Positions 47,201-57,832 of a DNA stretch of 64,000 nt are shown piece by piece (the stretch's first letter is position 1; each line of letters begins with the position of its first letter). Both the position numbers and the translations under genes were made by a program. The notes under the pieces were generated by a model. That model was not told the origin of the DNA. It did no database searches and was given only the letters and a program-made list of their open reading frames with translations. The stretch is from Spinacia oleracea. Lineage: Eukaryota; Streptophyta; Magnoliopsida; Caryophyllales; Amaranthaceae. The stretch lies in NCBI RefSeq assembly GCF_020520425.1, contig NC_079489.1, forward strand, positions 16,454,001 to 16,518,000. The letters run 5' to 3'.

Positions 47201-50200
47201 GTTCTAGGCCTTGTTGAGGCCTAGCTTTGTTTGTACTTTGAGAGTTGTGGGGGGTCCGTCCTTCCTAGAAGGTCTGCCTACACTTCCTTAGAACTTAGGT
47301 TGTAACCGTTTTTTGGCATCAGTATATTTTTCTTACTTGAAAAAAAAATCACATGGCTGTTGAGGTCACCATCTCAGTTGAAGAGAGTCAAGAGACACAA
47401 AGACGAGATATTTGGGTGCTTTTTTAATAAAGAAGGCTAAGATGGTCAATAAAGCTGATCAGAAAGTAGTGAAAAAACCCCGAAATGTGGAAGATAAATC
47501 TAAACCCAATCCGGAAGACAAGAGGTTTTCTTACAGGGAGGAGAGTAACCACCTCCTGACATCAAGGACATATGGTTTCGGAATCCCATCCCAAGGAATA
47601 CCCTCCTTCAATCAGAGGAAAGGAAATATGAGAAAGATCCTCTATAGAAAGAAAAGAACTGAGTATGGATATAATGCTAGATCGGAAAGATTTCAATTGT
47701 CCAAACTGGAAACAGAAAAGGGTATTGATTATCGAACCGATTCGTCTTTCTGTAAACAGCGATTAACAATTTCTTCTGTGATCAAACCATAGGTATTTCA
47801 TTGGTTCATAAGAGTAGCTAAAATGTTTTCTTGTTGAAGTTTATGGAGTTATGGACGCTAGAGGTCTGACGGCTGGAATCCTACCTCCCAAGGCCATATG
47901 TGGACGTATCCTGGAAATAAAACATATCAATCCATGGTTTCCTGGAAAGACTTCTTTTTCTTGGTCGGTACACAGAACCAGCTAATTATAAGTCTTTGGC
48001 ACTCATCTCAGTCTCAAAGGCGGGTGCTAGTCATACTCTTATGGAAAACAGTTTTCCTATATTTTGAATTTTACATTGTTTGGTTTGCAAAGGATGGTAA
48101 AGTTGCTCTCCCAATGATGGAAAACCATTTTCCCTTAAAAATGAAGGGAAAACTGTTTTCTTTTCTTTTCCTTATCTCTCTTGTACACTCCTCTCACTAC
48201 CTGCTTACTTCCCCTCTCATTTCATCATTATTCTTAAATGGAACCAAACAACGAAAAACTAATTGTGGAATTGTGTTTTCCATTGTAAATTGTTTTCCAT
48301 GAAAATCATTTTACACTGAGAATGTTTTACACCCAAGCAAACGGAGCTTTATGAAAGAGACAATTTGGAAACAGCTAGCATCTCAGCGCCGTCTCCGTAT
48401 TATTAATCGTGTAAACTTTCATACTTTTCAGTTTTTACCCTTGAACAGTCCAAGCTCCCGGAGATCCCAGCTAAGATGGATAAACACTAATGGCAGCGGT
48501 AGTGATGGTCAGTTGCTTCATACAAAATAATAAACAAAAAAAAAAATATATCCCCCCTGCCCCCTGAAATATGAAAAAGAAGAAATGATGATGGAGAATG
48601 TCACGAAGGTTTAAGGTCACGTAACAAGCAAGTATTACGGAGGCCACCACAAGAAATAGTACGGAGTAACATTTAAATCCAAATCAAGAATAGCCAATAC
48701 AACTTCAGTCGAACATGTCTGATGTCTATTTACTAGATAAAAAGTCGTAAAAACCAAATAAGGACGGAAAGAGAAGAAAACACAGAGATGCTACAACCAC
48801 ACTATAAAAGACTTCCAAAAATTATGTTTCCTAACTGACAATTCAAAAAAATGAGAGAAGTCGAGCAAACACCTTGTTCGTCTCCTTTACTAGAAACCAA
48901 CTTTATAGCTTCAGCCTGCCACAATTCTGATATCCCAAGTAATAAGCCAGAGGGCCTATAACAGGTAAATAAGCTGAAATCCATACAAAAGAGTTGACAC
49001 CTCTGTGCATCTTAAGTTTTCTTTTTCGCACAATAAATAAAGTTCTACATCCTATGTATAATACCATCGATTTTGAAACTTAGTAAGCAAACTTAGGAAA
49101 TTCACCGAAAGCAACAGCCCATTTGTCATTTGGCACCCTCAGCTCCAGGTTTGCAAGTAGAAACCTACGGACAATGGTAGATGGGAAGATAATCAGACAC
49201 ACTTAATCACAAAAGCATGGTATCTGCTGAATGAACAAAGAATCTGTCTCCTATTGTCATCTACAAAGATCCTCTTCTTCATTAGCATCTATCTTGACCT
49301 ACATGCTCTTGCAAACCCATTTTCTTCATGTCTTTTTTAACTCCCACCATCCAAGTCATCTTAAGCCCAGCTTGGCTTCTTTTAAAATCTCCACTATCCC
49401 AACCCTCCAGCCTGGGAGGAATTTATTGGGCCCAAACAATTCTCCAAACTGTCATCATGCACCAAAGTACAATTAGAAGCTCCATCTATCTGCTGATTTG
49501 ACAGTGAGCTTTCTAACAATAAATACTCCAACTTAAATGACCCAGAGAATAGGAAAGTGGTAATAAAATGGGATACATCATAGTAAATCTCCATACCAAG
49601 CTGATTCAATTACCCTCCAACACGTGGATGTCAACTAGTTTAGCTGGTTAAAGTCATGAGGGGTATCCACGACCTACGATCGAATCCCGTCTCCATCATT
49701 TTCTCTTTGTGGCTCTATCTACACCCATAAAAAATGAAAAAACAATTGCCCTCCGACACCAATTATTTTCCAGCATGAAAATCATCTTATAAGTTTCTCA
49801 AAACAAGAATCCAATCTCAGATGCTAAATGTTTTTCACCATGCTGCAAGCAATTCTACCAAATAAGAGCAGAACAACTACTCCATCCAGCTAGATTACCA
49901 ACATCACCATTATAACTAGCTCAATTTCTAAACTTTTCTAAGTGTCGGAAGAAATAGAAATAAAAAAATAAAAATAAAGCCATCTTGATAACAACCAGCC
50001 CAAGGTGAAGGTGATCAGGCAACAAACACCCTCCACCCCCACACCCACCCAAAGAAAAAAGCTTCACTCAAAACTGAGCTAAAAACCAATTCATTGTCAT
50101 CATAACATAATACAAAGAACTTGGTTTAAGTCTCTAACATTTAAAACCCTTTTAAAAGGTGCCAGCCCAAATAATTTATTACAACACAACAAAATAAGTA

Positions 50201-52781
50201 GTAGAATAGTTGGGGTGAGGCCAAAGCATCTGAAACTCCACAAAGGAATGCTCCATATAAGGTGGTGGTTATGGTGTTCACGTGTTCTAATTGTAAGAAA
50301 TATAACGGCAATTCATCCTGGCACTGTACCTAAAACAGGACTACTAAGAAGAGCAGAGAGCCATATTCTGAATCAGTCGAATTACATCCTCCATCGTTGA
50401 TCCATGGATCAACAGAGAAGACTTAGATAAGATCCATTAATTTGAAAAAGTTAACAGGTAAAAGAAACTCTTACGGAGACCATCGGATTCATCATTCTAT
50501 AACCTTAACAACTAAAACCCTTATTGGAAATGTCAAATACTTAACCTATAAATTACATAGTTGTGAAGGAGAAGAGATGGTCTCTCATGATGACCCTAAA
50601 CTCAAAAGCATCCTTCCTAAAAAAAACAGATAAATATTTGTAGAGGAAAAAATAACTATTTTCATGATCATATTAATCACTGCCAAAAGGTTCGAACAGA
50701 TAATTCTACTATTGCTACTTACAGATTATGATAGGCAACATATACCCATTCCAGATTGCCCCATTGTATAGTTTGTTACTTTGTTACATGAATAACATTC
50801 ACTCAGTGTGTTTATAGATGATAACTACCAGAGTAAGCCAATTTAAATACTACAAATTTAAAAGATGAGGTCAGAAGCAGAGAACTTACCGGATACTGCT
50901 CAAAGATAAGATCTTTTCGGCCCTTTCCCGGCGTTAAAGGATGTGTGTGTTCTTTTACACACTTTGTAATTACCCATATACCAGAATTCATTTTCCTTAC
51001 CAAAATCATTGCCCTACATCCAACCCTAGTTTCAGCCCTTTGCCTCACGACTTTCTCACGTTTGTCAGGCAGTCTGTAACCCTCTTTATTACAGACCAAG
51101 GCTCTACCAATAGCAGAACCATCACGCCTTGACCGAGATAACTTGCTAACTCGTATTACGAACCCCAACTGTGTAGCATACGTGTTGTAAAATGCATGTG
51201 CAGCTGCTTCTGACTCAAACTCTTGCCCTACAAAAGGCTCATTTAATGGTTCCTCAACTGGGACAACTTCCTTTTCAGATAATTCTTCATTCATTTTATC
51301 ATCCTGGCTTTGTCCCCCCTCAACAGAACTTCCTCCCATATCATTTTCATCGCCGACCCTCCCCTCTGTATCTGCAGAACTTCCCACCACTTCACCATCA
51401 ACATCACCATCAACCTCATAATCCACTGCATCACAATCAGATCTCTAAATTAATACATAAAAAATGAAGATGACACATAATCCCATAACTGCAGGAGCGG
51501 CATTTATGTAACGCACGAGTAGTAAGTCTTCAAATCAAATTCTCCGTAGAAACCAAACAAATATAGTAAGAGGTTGGGGGTTTTCTATAATGTGTACTCC
51601 CTCCATTCAGATATAATTTTCACATTGTCCTAATCCTTAATAAAATCAAGGATAAATCATGATTTCACTAACTGATCCTTTACAGTGGTTGAACCCTTTT
51701 ACATTTCCAATCACTCAATTTCAGTAACATCCTAAAAAGTCTTGTCTAACAATAAACCACTATAGGTTTAGGCCCTGTTCGGCAAAATTAGCGGTAGCGG
51801 GTAGCGGTTAGCGGTTGAGTAGCGGGTAGCGGTTAAAGTAGCGAGTAGCGGTGAATAGTAGCGGGTAACGGTTAGCTGTCAAAGTAGCGGTATAATATGA
51901 GTGTTCGGTAAAAGTAACGGTTGATATTATAAAAATAAAAATAAAAGCAAGAATATTATTTAAAACTTTATTATAAATTTGTCAAACGCTACCCGCTACC
52001 TTAAACGCTACTAATTTTAACGTTTGACAAAAGCTACCCAACCGCTACCTCAACCGCTAACCGCTACCTAAATCGCTACTTTACCAAACACTTACAAATT
52101 TTACAAGTAGCATCTTGACTAGGTCAAAACGCTACCCGCTACCTCAAACGCTACCGCCGAACACGCCCTTAGAGGGGCATATGAAAAAAATTCAAGATAT
52201 CAAAATTCATATAACTGACAATTATTTCCAGATGGAAAGAGTACTCGGTCATGATTAGTACAAATAGCACCAAAGTTTTTAGAATCAAATTATAATTTCT
52301 GTAGTAAAAGTACTCCATCATGATTATTCTAGCATCTCCAACATAGTACACAATAAGAAACAAGCCCTCAATCACAATCCACACCTGCAACTCCTCCCAA
52401 CACAAATACTAGACCATCTCCCAATAATGAAGACAGATTATTAGCTCCACCAGTCCACATAATTTTCATACACAAACAACTTCTTGTTTATGTACAAATA
52501 TAATTCTCACAAATTAAAAATATTAATTCCACTCATAATCAACACAGCTTCAAACCCATTAACTTCTCACAACAGAACTTACAGAAGATAATTGATCAAA
52601 CAAAGAAATGTACAAATCCCACAATAATTAAATAGAACATGGACCAAAATTACCCCAAAAGATTGAATGTTTCGTACTTTGAGCAATAGATTAAAAGAAA
52701 TCAAAGAAAGATAATTGAGAAATTAACCCTAAAATTAAAATAAAATCCCAGAAATTTTGCGGAAAAAATGAATTACTTACT
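44282..52781 (-). CDS. short FAR1-domain protein B
   Basis: Three exons: exon 1 ends at 52781 and supplies only the A of the start codon; exon 2 is 51425-50890; exon 3 is 44476-44282. The joined frame is 732 nt, 243 residues. An acidic N-terminus (DYEVDGDVDGEVVGSSADTE) precedes the FAR1 domain at about 65-165 (EPFVGQEFESEAAAHAFY, VCNKEGYRLP, VGCRAMILV, EHTHPL). The C-terminal exon is a coiled coil (NEHDKIRELTQQLAIEKKRA, HLEMVFEHIEEHN). Like gene A it lacks a transposase domain and probably acts as a nuclear DNA-binding regulator. Intron 1 carries a Tourist MITE. Intron 2 is 6.4 kb and holds several elements. A twin G-box lies upstream of exon 1. The shared intron phases show A and B arose by duplication. 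Confidence 0.88.
44567..45417. mobile_element. TTTGGC-ended MITE in intron 2 of FAR1-type gene B
   Basis: Relative of the 21721-22819 element in inverted orientation: CTTGTTTGGCAAATGGCTTT at the left, GCCAATTGCCAAAACAGGGCC at the right, with the same A+T core and the shared block ending ACTCCGTACATAATACAAAG. Target duplication not clear, left terminus slightly eroded. Confidence 0.8.
44768..44835. repeat. (GATTAAT)n heptamer array
   Basis: About nine 7-bp units inside the MITE at 44567-45417. The related element at 21721 has a different 7-mer expanded. Confidence 0.9.
46203..46415. mobile_element. MITE-like TIR element
   Basis: Left TGTTTGGTAAAAGGAAATGG and inverted right TTTGTTTGGGTAGTAAGATA are imperfect inverted ends, with GAGGAAGG/CCTTCCTC subterminal words pairing. 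Short, non-coding, in intron 2 of FAR1-type gene B. Boundaries approximate. Confidence 0.5.
47040..47350 (+). mobile_element. LINE-like 3' end
   Basis: Ends TTTGGCATCAGTATATTTTTC, TTACTTG, then nine A residues: the usual 3' tail of a 5'-truncated plant LINE. Left boundary and target duplication not resolved. Confidence 0.45.
47351..48043. other. intron DNA with an unassigned 126-codon frame
   Basis: A plus-strand open frame at 47412-47792 is Lys/Arg-rich (KKAKMVNKADQKVVKKPRNV) and unusually long for this AT-rich intron. It could be decayed retroelement coding DNA. No domain recognised. Confidence 0.35.
48044..48347. mobile_element. truncated copy of the CCGTTTGG MITE
   Basis: Matches the full copy at 54224-54595 from TTTTCCT-TATTTT through TTTTACACCCAA-CAAACGGAG. 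The left end is missing. Confidence 0.8.
48348..49620. other. intron DNA, nothing recognised
   Basis: No gene, RNA or element ends recognised in this part of intron 2 of FAR1-type gene B. Confidence 0.5.
49630..49745 (+). mobile_element. tRNA-derived SINE-like sequence
   Basis: A D-arm-like TAGTTTAGCTGGTTAAAGT and, about 40 bp on, a T-arm-like CGATCGAATCCCG resemble Pol III box A and box B. An A-rich tail (CATAAAAAATGAAAAAAC) follows. No acceptor stem pairing, so not a functional tRNA gene. Confidence 0.55.
51771..52168. mobile_element. Tourist (PIF/Harbinger) MITE in intron 1 of FAR1-type gene B
   Basis: 398 bp with inverted ends GGCCCTGTTCGGC and (inverted right) GGGCGTGTTCGGC, flanked by TTA on both sides (51768-51770, 52169-52171), the Harbinger target site. 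Subterminal AGCGGGTAGCGGTT repeats recur in inverted order at the other end. Confidence 0.92.
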
Positions 52782-52945
52782 TATTCTTCCGAAAAGGAGA
52801 TGGTAAAGTGCGTGAGTCAACGAATTCAATCAAATTAATTTTTAAGGGATTTTTGTGAATTCAAAAACTGTTGGGTTTTGAAGGGTGGGACGTTGGATGA
52901 ATGAATGAAGTGGAGAGAGAAAGGAGGATGTTTGGCCAGGAAGAA

Positions 52946-52963
52946 CACGTGACAGGTCACGTG
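52946..52963. promoter_or_regulatory. twin G-box upstream of FAR1-type gene B
   Basis: CACGTGACAGGTCACGTG holds two CACGTG cores 12 bp apart, start to start, in a near-perfect palindrome, 165 bp before the exon 1 donor. G-boxes bind bZIP and bHLH factors such as HY5, ABFs and PIFs in light and ABA responses. The regulatory role is inferred from motif and position only. Confidence 0.7.
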
Positions 52964-53178
52964 AGAATAGGTGCAACCGTGCAGTAGCCAGTAGGGAAAA
53001 AAGAAGAAAAGAAAAAATAAGCAAGTGTGAAAGCCATTAAGATTTTGACATGTGGAAGACAATACTGACCTGTTTGGTGTTTTTGTGGGAAGTACGGATT
53101 AGTGAACTGTTTAAACTGGATCCAAGTTCTAACAGTAGTGTGATTTGTGAATTTGTGATAGTGTCATAAAGATTAGTT

Positions 53179-53730
53179 TTTTTATAAACAAATTAATTCA
53201 TTGATAAACAGTCATACGACATCTACATAAAGACTTAAATCTAACAAATACATAACAATCGAATCAAATAAAAACTTTCTTTCACCATAGCTACGATCGT
53301 AGTATATCAAACATTCTGTATACCCTCTTTTATATCGCTGTGATTTACAGCCTTCATTGACGAAGGGTCTATAGATCTGTTGTAGCCGTGACAAATATGA
53401 TTTCCGTCTGATTCGTCTGATTGTAGTCGAAAGATTGACATCCTGTTTGATCCCGCATAAATCTTTACCAAAGAAACAACCTGAACTAACTATACACACA
53501 AACTAAAAACAAACCCACCATAGGGGTACTTACTACACCGAAACAATCAAACCCACCATAGGGGTACTTACCACACTGAAACTATGTAGTTTTATTGAGA
53601 TATAACGCAAAAACACAACTAGAGAAGGGGCGAAAAAAACCAAATTTCCGAAAAAAATCGGCTATTTCCGCCCTATAAAATCCTAATTTTTGTAAACCCT
53701 AAAAAGAGAGAGAAAGGAGGGAGAGAGGGG
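53179..53730 (-). mobile_element. LINE-like retroposon with an 18-bp target duplication
   Basis: Flanked by GTGTCATAARGATTAGTT at 53161-53178 and 53731-53748 (17 of 18 identical). On the minus strand it starts with a CT-rich leader (CCCTCTCTCCCTCCTTTCTC then AGGGTTT) and ends with a short A-run (T-run at 53179 on plus). Only 552 bp, so internally deleted. A 38-bp unit (ACCCACCATAGGGGTACTTA) is repeated near its 5' half. Confidence 0.88.
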
Positions 53731-54223
53731 GTGTCATAAGGATTAGTTGTTTTCCCTTTATTTCAGAAATTTGATAGGAGTACTAGAGTGTTCCGAAATG
53801 TTCATACGATCTAGGCCTCTCGGGTGTTCCGAAATGTTTCGATCGGAAAAATGTGATCCGAATCCGATCCGGAATTTTATATCTAATAGCCAAAAATCCG
53901 AATCCGACTGGAATTTAAAAAAAACAAAAAACTATTCACATTTTACAATTAAAAATTTCAAATGTCCAATCTAAATACCCCAAACCATAAAATCGAAATC
54001 GGATAGAATATCCAATATTTTAAATCGGATCATCGGAAATTTTTCCGTTTTTTTTTAAATTTTGAAATATTTCGAATATCCTAAATAGAAAAAAAAAAAA
54101 AAAAAAAGTCCCAAAGTTTAATCCAATTCTGATCCGAATCAGATATTTTTACACATTCCAACAACCATTTGGATCAACTTTCTCATTAATGTAAATCAAA
54201 GGTCAAACTTTATCGGAGTTTTG

Positions 54224-54595
54224 GGCTCCGTTTGGTAGGGCGTAAAACATTTTCTTGAAAAACGATTTTCCTCTATTTTCAATTTTACGTTGTTTGGTTT
54301 GCAAAGGAGTGTAAAACCACTTTTCCTAGGAGTAAAATTGTTCTCCCAATGATGGAAAACCATTTTCCCTTCAAAATGAAGGGAAAACTGTTTTCCTTCT
54401 TTTTGCCTTACCTCTCTTGTATACTCTTCTCACTACTTGCTTACTTTCCCTTTCATTTTCCTCTTTTTACTTCATTTTTCTTACATGGAACCAAACAACG
54501 GAAAACTAATTTTGAAATTGTGTTTTCCGTTGTAACTTGTTTTCCATGAAATTCATTTTACACTGAAAATGTTTTACACCCAACCAAACGGAGCC
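54224..54595. mobile_element. MITE with GGCTCCGTTTGGT ends
   Basis: Inverted ends GGCTCCGTTTGGTAGGGCGT and (inverted right) GGCTCCGTTTGGTTGGGTGT run into GTAAAACATTTTC on both sides. No coding capacity. Target duplication not clear. A second, truncated copy is at 48044-48347. Confidence 0.85.
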
Positions 54596-54687
54596 TTAAT
54601 ATCTCACTCTAATTTTTGTACGTAAGGAATACTCGGTATATTAGTGTAAAAACAAGGTCAAAGTTTAGTTATATTATGAGTTCAGAC

Positions 54688-54957
54688 CGCAATTTGGATT
54701 ATACACCTGGGTGTACAGTGCTCATTGTGCACCATGTTGAATATTTATTGAAAATCTAATAAACATTGAGAACGATTTCAATGTACATGTACTAGTGAAA
54801 TATTTAAACTATATGTTCTATGCATTTGAACTATATGTTCATTGACTATATGTTCTTTGGGTATGATCAATATGTTTTTCATATTTGAACTATATGTTCT
54901 TTGTAAAACAGGGTGCACAGTGAGCATTGTGTACCCGAGTGTATAAACCATATTTTG
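54688..54957. mobile_element. Mutator-like MITE
   Basis: Inverted ends of about 40 bp (TTATACAC-CGGGT-ACA-TGCTCA-TGTGCACC) flanked by AGTTCAGAC and AGTTTAGAC, a 9-bp duplication with one mismatch. The ends resemble those of the 2.36-kb element at 18990. A TTGAACTATATGTTC-type word repeats inside. Confidence 0.8.
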
Positions 54958-55348
54958 AGTTTAGACAATGTTGGGGCAAAACTAAACTTTAGATTAGATA
55001 CGGTAGTTCAATTGAACAAGTTTGAAATGGAAGAAAGTAAAGGTAAGAATATTTTTGTATAATGGAGTGGAGTCCCAAATTTTTATTTAATTTAATTTTT
55101 CACTTTTCTTTTTATGTTCATCTTAAAGGCCCTTGTGATAAGTTTCACACAAATTGCCATTTCACTTGCTTTAATTGCTTCATCCTAATTGTGACTTATT
55201 GTTAATTGTTCACTCAAGTTTCAAAAAGGAAAAATGTACTCCAGTATATTGATACAGTGAACTAATCACTAATCCATAACTGATTTTTTGCATAAAGTTT
55301 AAACATTTCAATTATCAGCATTAAGATTTCCACTTTGTATTAATACTA

Positions 55349-55724
55349 CTCCCTCCGTTTCTTTTTGTTTGTTAAGTTTGGACTTTTGCACGTTTATTAA
55401 CGTATAATAAAGATTCTTTTTCTTTTTTATTAAAAAAATAAACCCAAGTAAAATCTTAATCCACTAATAATTATAACAAACAATAAGATTGTTTTATTTA
55501 TCAAAATGAACCAATAATGGAAAAGCACAAAGATTGCTAACTTAACATACTTGGGAAATTGCAAAGATATTTAATGAGTTGAAAAAATTGGACCAATTAA
55601 AATTAAAAGTTGGCACAAAAAATGATAGTATAATAAGTTTATAAAAGGAAATATTATCCCACGTAACAAATATTGTTAAACACCCTAAAAAGAATACGTA
55701 ACAAACAAAAAGAAACGGAGGGAG
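55349..55724. mobile_element. Stowaway MITE
   Basis: 376 bp with perfect inverted ends CTCCCTCCGTTTCTTTTTGT (extending to TTGTTA), flanked by TA on both sides. Confidence 0.95.
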
Positions 55725-56455
55725 TAGATAATTGAAGTTAAATCTATTTGTTATTTCAAGTTTTGACTCAATCATGACTACACATAAAAGCTTGAATCAA
55801 GCATAAAACAGCAAATGGAAAGGGAGAATTCGAAAAGAAAACCAATGTGGTTAGGTAGTAAATTACTAGCACTAGACCACAAAACAATCAGACTATAGTG
55901 AGATGAACTGATAAATTATGTGTTCCTTATTTCATTTGCAACTTCATTCTGGTATTGACGGGCTTCCTGATAGATCTCTGTGCAATATTAGCTTGTTGAT
56001 GATGCTTTACAGTTTCCAGTCAAGGATATACGCTCTTCACAGCAGGCTCAAAGTTATGAGTACCATGTATGCATTATTGCAGATGTGTTTGCTGGTTGAG
56101 GATGCCAAAGCTCAAGGATACATGTATGATCTGTACAGCATCCCCAAACTAATTAAACTGATCTTCCAGTCAAAAAACTGATCAGTGAGCAGTTGAGCAC
56201 AGATCAAGAGTAGGCTTCGTGATGATGGATGACATGTATGCTCTTCTCTACGACAAGCTCAATTCAATTACTAATCAATGGTCAATAACTTTTGATCAGA
56301 GTATAATGTACAAGAACTTAGAAAGGGAAATGATGCAGGTGGACTGCATTTCTTGGTCCGTGAAGTTGAATGTAGTACAACTGATCATTAATTGTCCTTC
56401 AGCTTCAGTTCCATTCTTCCAATGATTTAAACCAATTTCAGAACTTGGAAAATTC
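55725..56455. other. 3' flank of the F-box cluster, no assigned gene
   Basis: Less AT-rich than its surroundings, with two plus-strand frames (55918-56181, 56219-56425) rich in Met, Leu and Tyr. No domain recognised, and the pieces do not join with clear splice sites. It may be a decayed gene. Confidence 0.4.
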
Positions 56456-56460
56456 CATTC

Positions 56461-56735
56461 TGATAGACTATAAAACTAGTCTTGGGACTTCAACCATCAG
56501 CTTAAGCTTTTGGTTGAGTTGGTCCTTTGACATGGTATCAAAGCCAGTATGACGCAAAGGTCACGGGTTTAAATCTCATCCACCCCTCCTTTCAAAGTGG
56601 AATATTTCGCTCTGGGTATGAGGAGGCCTATGCTGGGTCCACACTTCAAGCCTAAAGGGCTTTCATGTGAGGGGGCGTGATAAAACTAATCTTGGGACTT
56701 CAACCATAGCTTTTGGTTGAGTTGGTCCTTTGACA
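56461..56735 (+). mobile_element. TRIM (miniature LTR retroelement)
   Basis: Two short terminal repeats, 56461-56532 and 56678-56735, begin TGATA and end TTGGTCCTTTGACA. The first is followed at once by the primer site TGGTATCAAAGCC (initiator Met tRNA type). The second is preceded by the purine tract GTGAGGGGGCG. The target duplication CATTC flanks both sides (56456-56460, 56736-56740). It is 275 bp with no coding capacity and looks whole for its class. Sited just past the stop of the frameshifted F-box gene. Confidence 0.92.
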
Positions 56736-56744
56736 CATTCTTCT

Positions 56745-57832
56745 TCAGAATTTAGAAAATTTGGCTTCGCATGCCACCACTTTGTAAGAGGAAACCCCAG
56801 GAACTTGCACTCTTTTACACAATCCAGATTCAATATCACATGCTCCAAGACGGATGCCATTTCTATAAGAAACCAATATATCCCCAGAACCCATTTGTAA
56901 TAGAGGCATACGATGAGAATCAACCTCAAACACAAATTGCTTCACCCAAGAATCTTTCACCCCGTATTCCTTCATAATCCAAATTTCAAATTGACCACAG
57001 TTTTCAGACATAGAACTGAAACAAAGGCAGGAATCATAAACACTGACTTCAGTGTAACGCTCTCTCTTCATTAGTTCATTTCATCTGGTAATGTAACAGG
57101 CGAAAACTGTTCATTTCCAAAATGGAATGACCATAAACAGTTATCCCTATAAGAGTACCTATGAAGTGAGCCTTGAAGAAAAACACCACTCTTCCTCAGC
57201 TGAAATAATGGAGCATCACCAACAGTTCTCCATTCATTTGTGCCGAGTGTCTGTATTTCGGCTATACACTTATAACCCTCCATAGTTTTGAGAATTCTCA
57301 GAACTTTGAATTTGTGTGATACAGGGCATTGACCCAACCCATAAACCTCAACAGAACAAGACGGTTCACGAAGTTGCTCAACAATCACCTGTTGGCTAGT
57401 TAAAAGATTACATATAATATAAGGACTCCACTGCTCCCAAGATTTCAAACAGATTAGTCCATTGCATTCATTAACCACATACAATTCATCATGTGGAGTA
57501 TGCAATTTGGATTTGAACTTAATCAAAGAATTAACACCAACACTAAGATTGCCCACCTCATCAATTTTGGAGGACTTGTCTAGATCAACTAACAGAAAGT
57601 TTTTCCTCTTGTTATTCAACTTACCATAAAGCAAAATAGAGAAATACGAGCAATGATTAGCGCGACAATCAGTAAACTCAAGACTGATGATGATCTGATA
57701 CCAATCTTTGCAAACAAGCTTACAGTTCAAACACGACTTAGTTGGGAGTCTTGAAAAAATATCACAAATGATCGAAGATGGGATTCCCTCGAAAGGGGAT
57801 CGACTCAAATTCAATTCCTCTTCATTTATCAT
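56745..57832 (-). pseudogene. F-box/FBA protein, one frameshift
   Basis: The N-terminal 253 codons (57832-57071) hold the F-box (FEGIPSSIICDIFSRLPTKS, LNCKLVCKDWYQII) and the first part of the F-box-associated domain (VNECNGLICLKSW, GLGQCPVSHKFKVLRI). The remainder (57071-56745: YTEVSVYDSCLCFSSMSE, GVKDSWVKQF, KVVACEAKFSKF) lies in another frame, so one frame change separates the halves near 57071. F-box proteins link substrates to SCF ubiquitin ligases. It aligns throughout with the intact gene at 60765-61868. A 5'-leader intron (donor near 58236, acceptor near 57951) seems shared too. It may be a recent pseudogene or a sequencing error. Confidence 0.82.

Noticed and set aside
51596-51760. 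Stowaway-like end CTCCCTCCATTCAGATATAA
   Set aside because: Only one end was found, with no matching inverted partner before the Tourist element, so no element is claimed.
53800-54180. Possible element built of AATCCGAATCCGAT words
   Set aside because: Repetitive words without definable ends or target duplication.
55918-56425. Possible plus-strand gene beside the F-box cluster
   Set aside because: Two short frames with no domain and no clear splice joining. Left as unassigned DNA.
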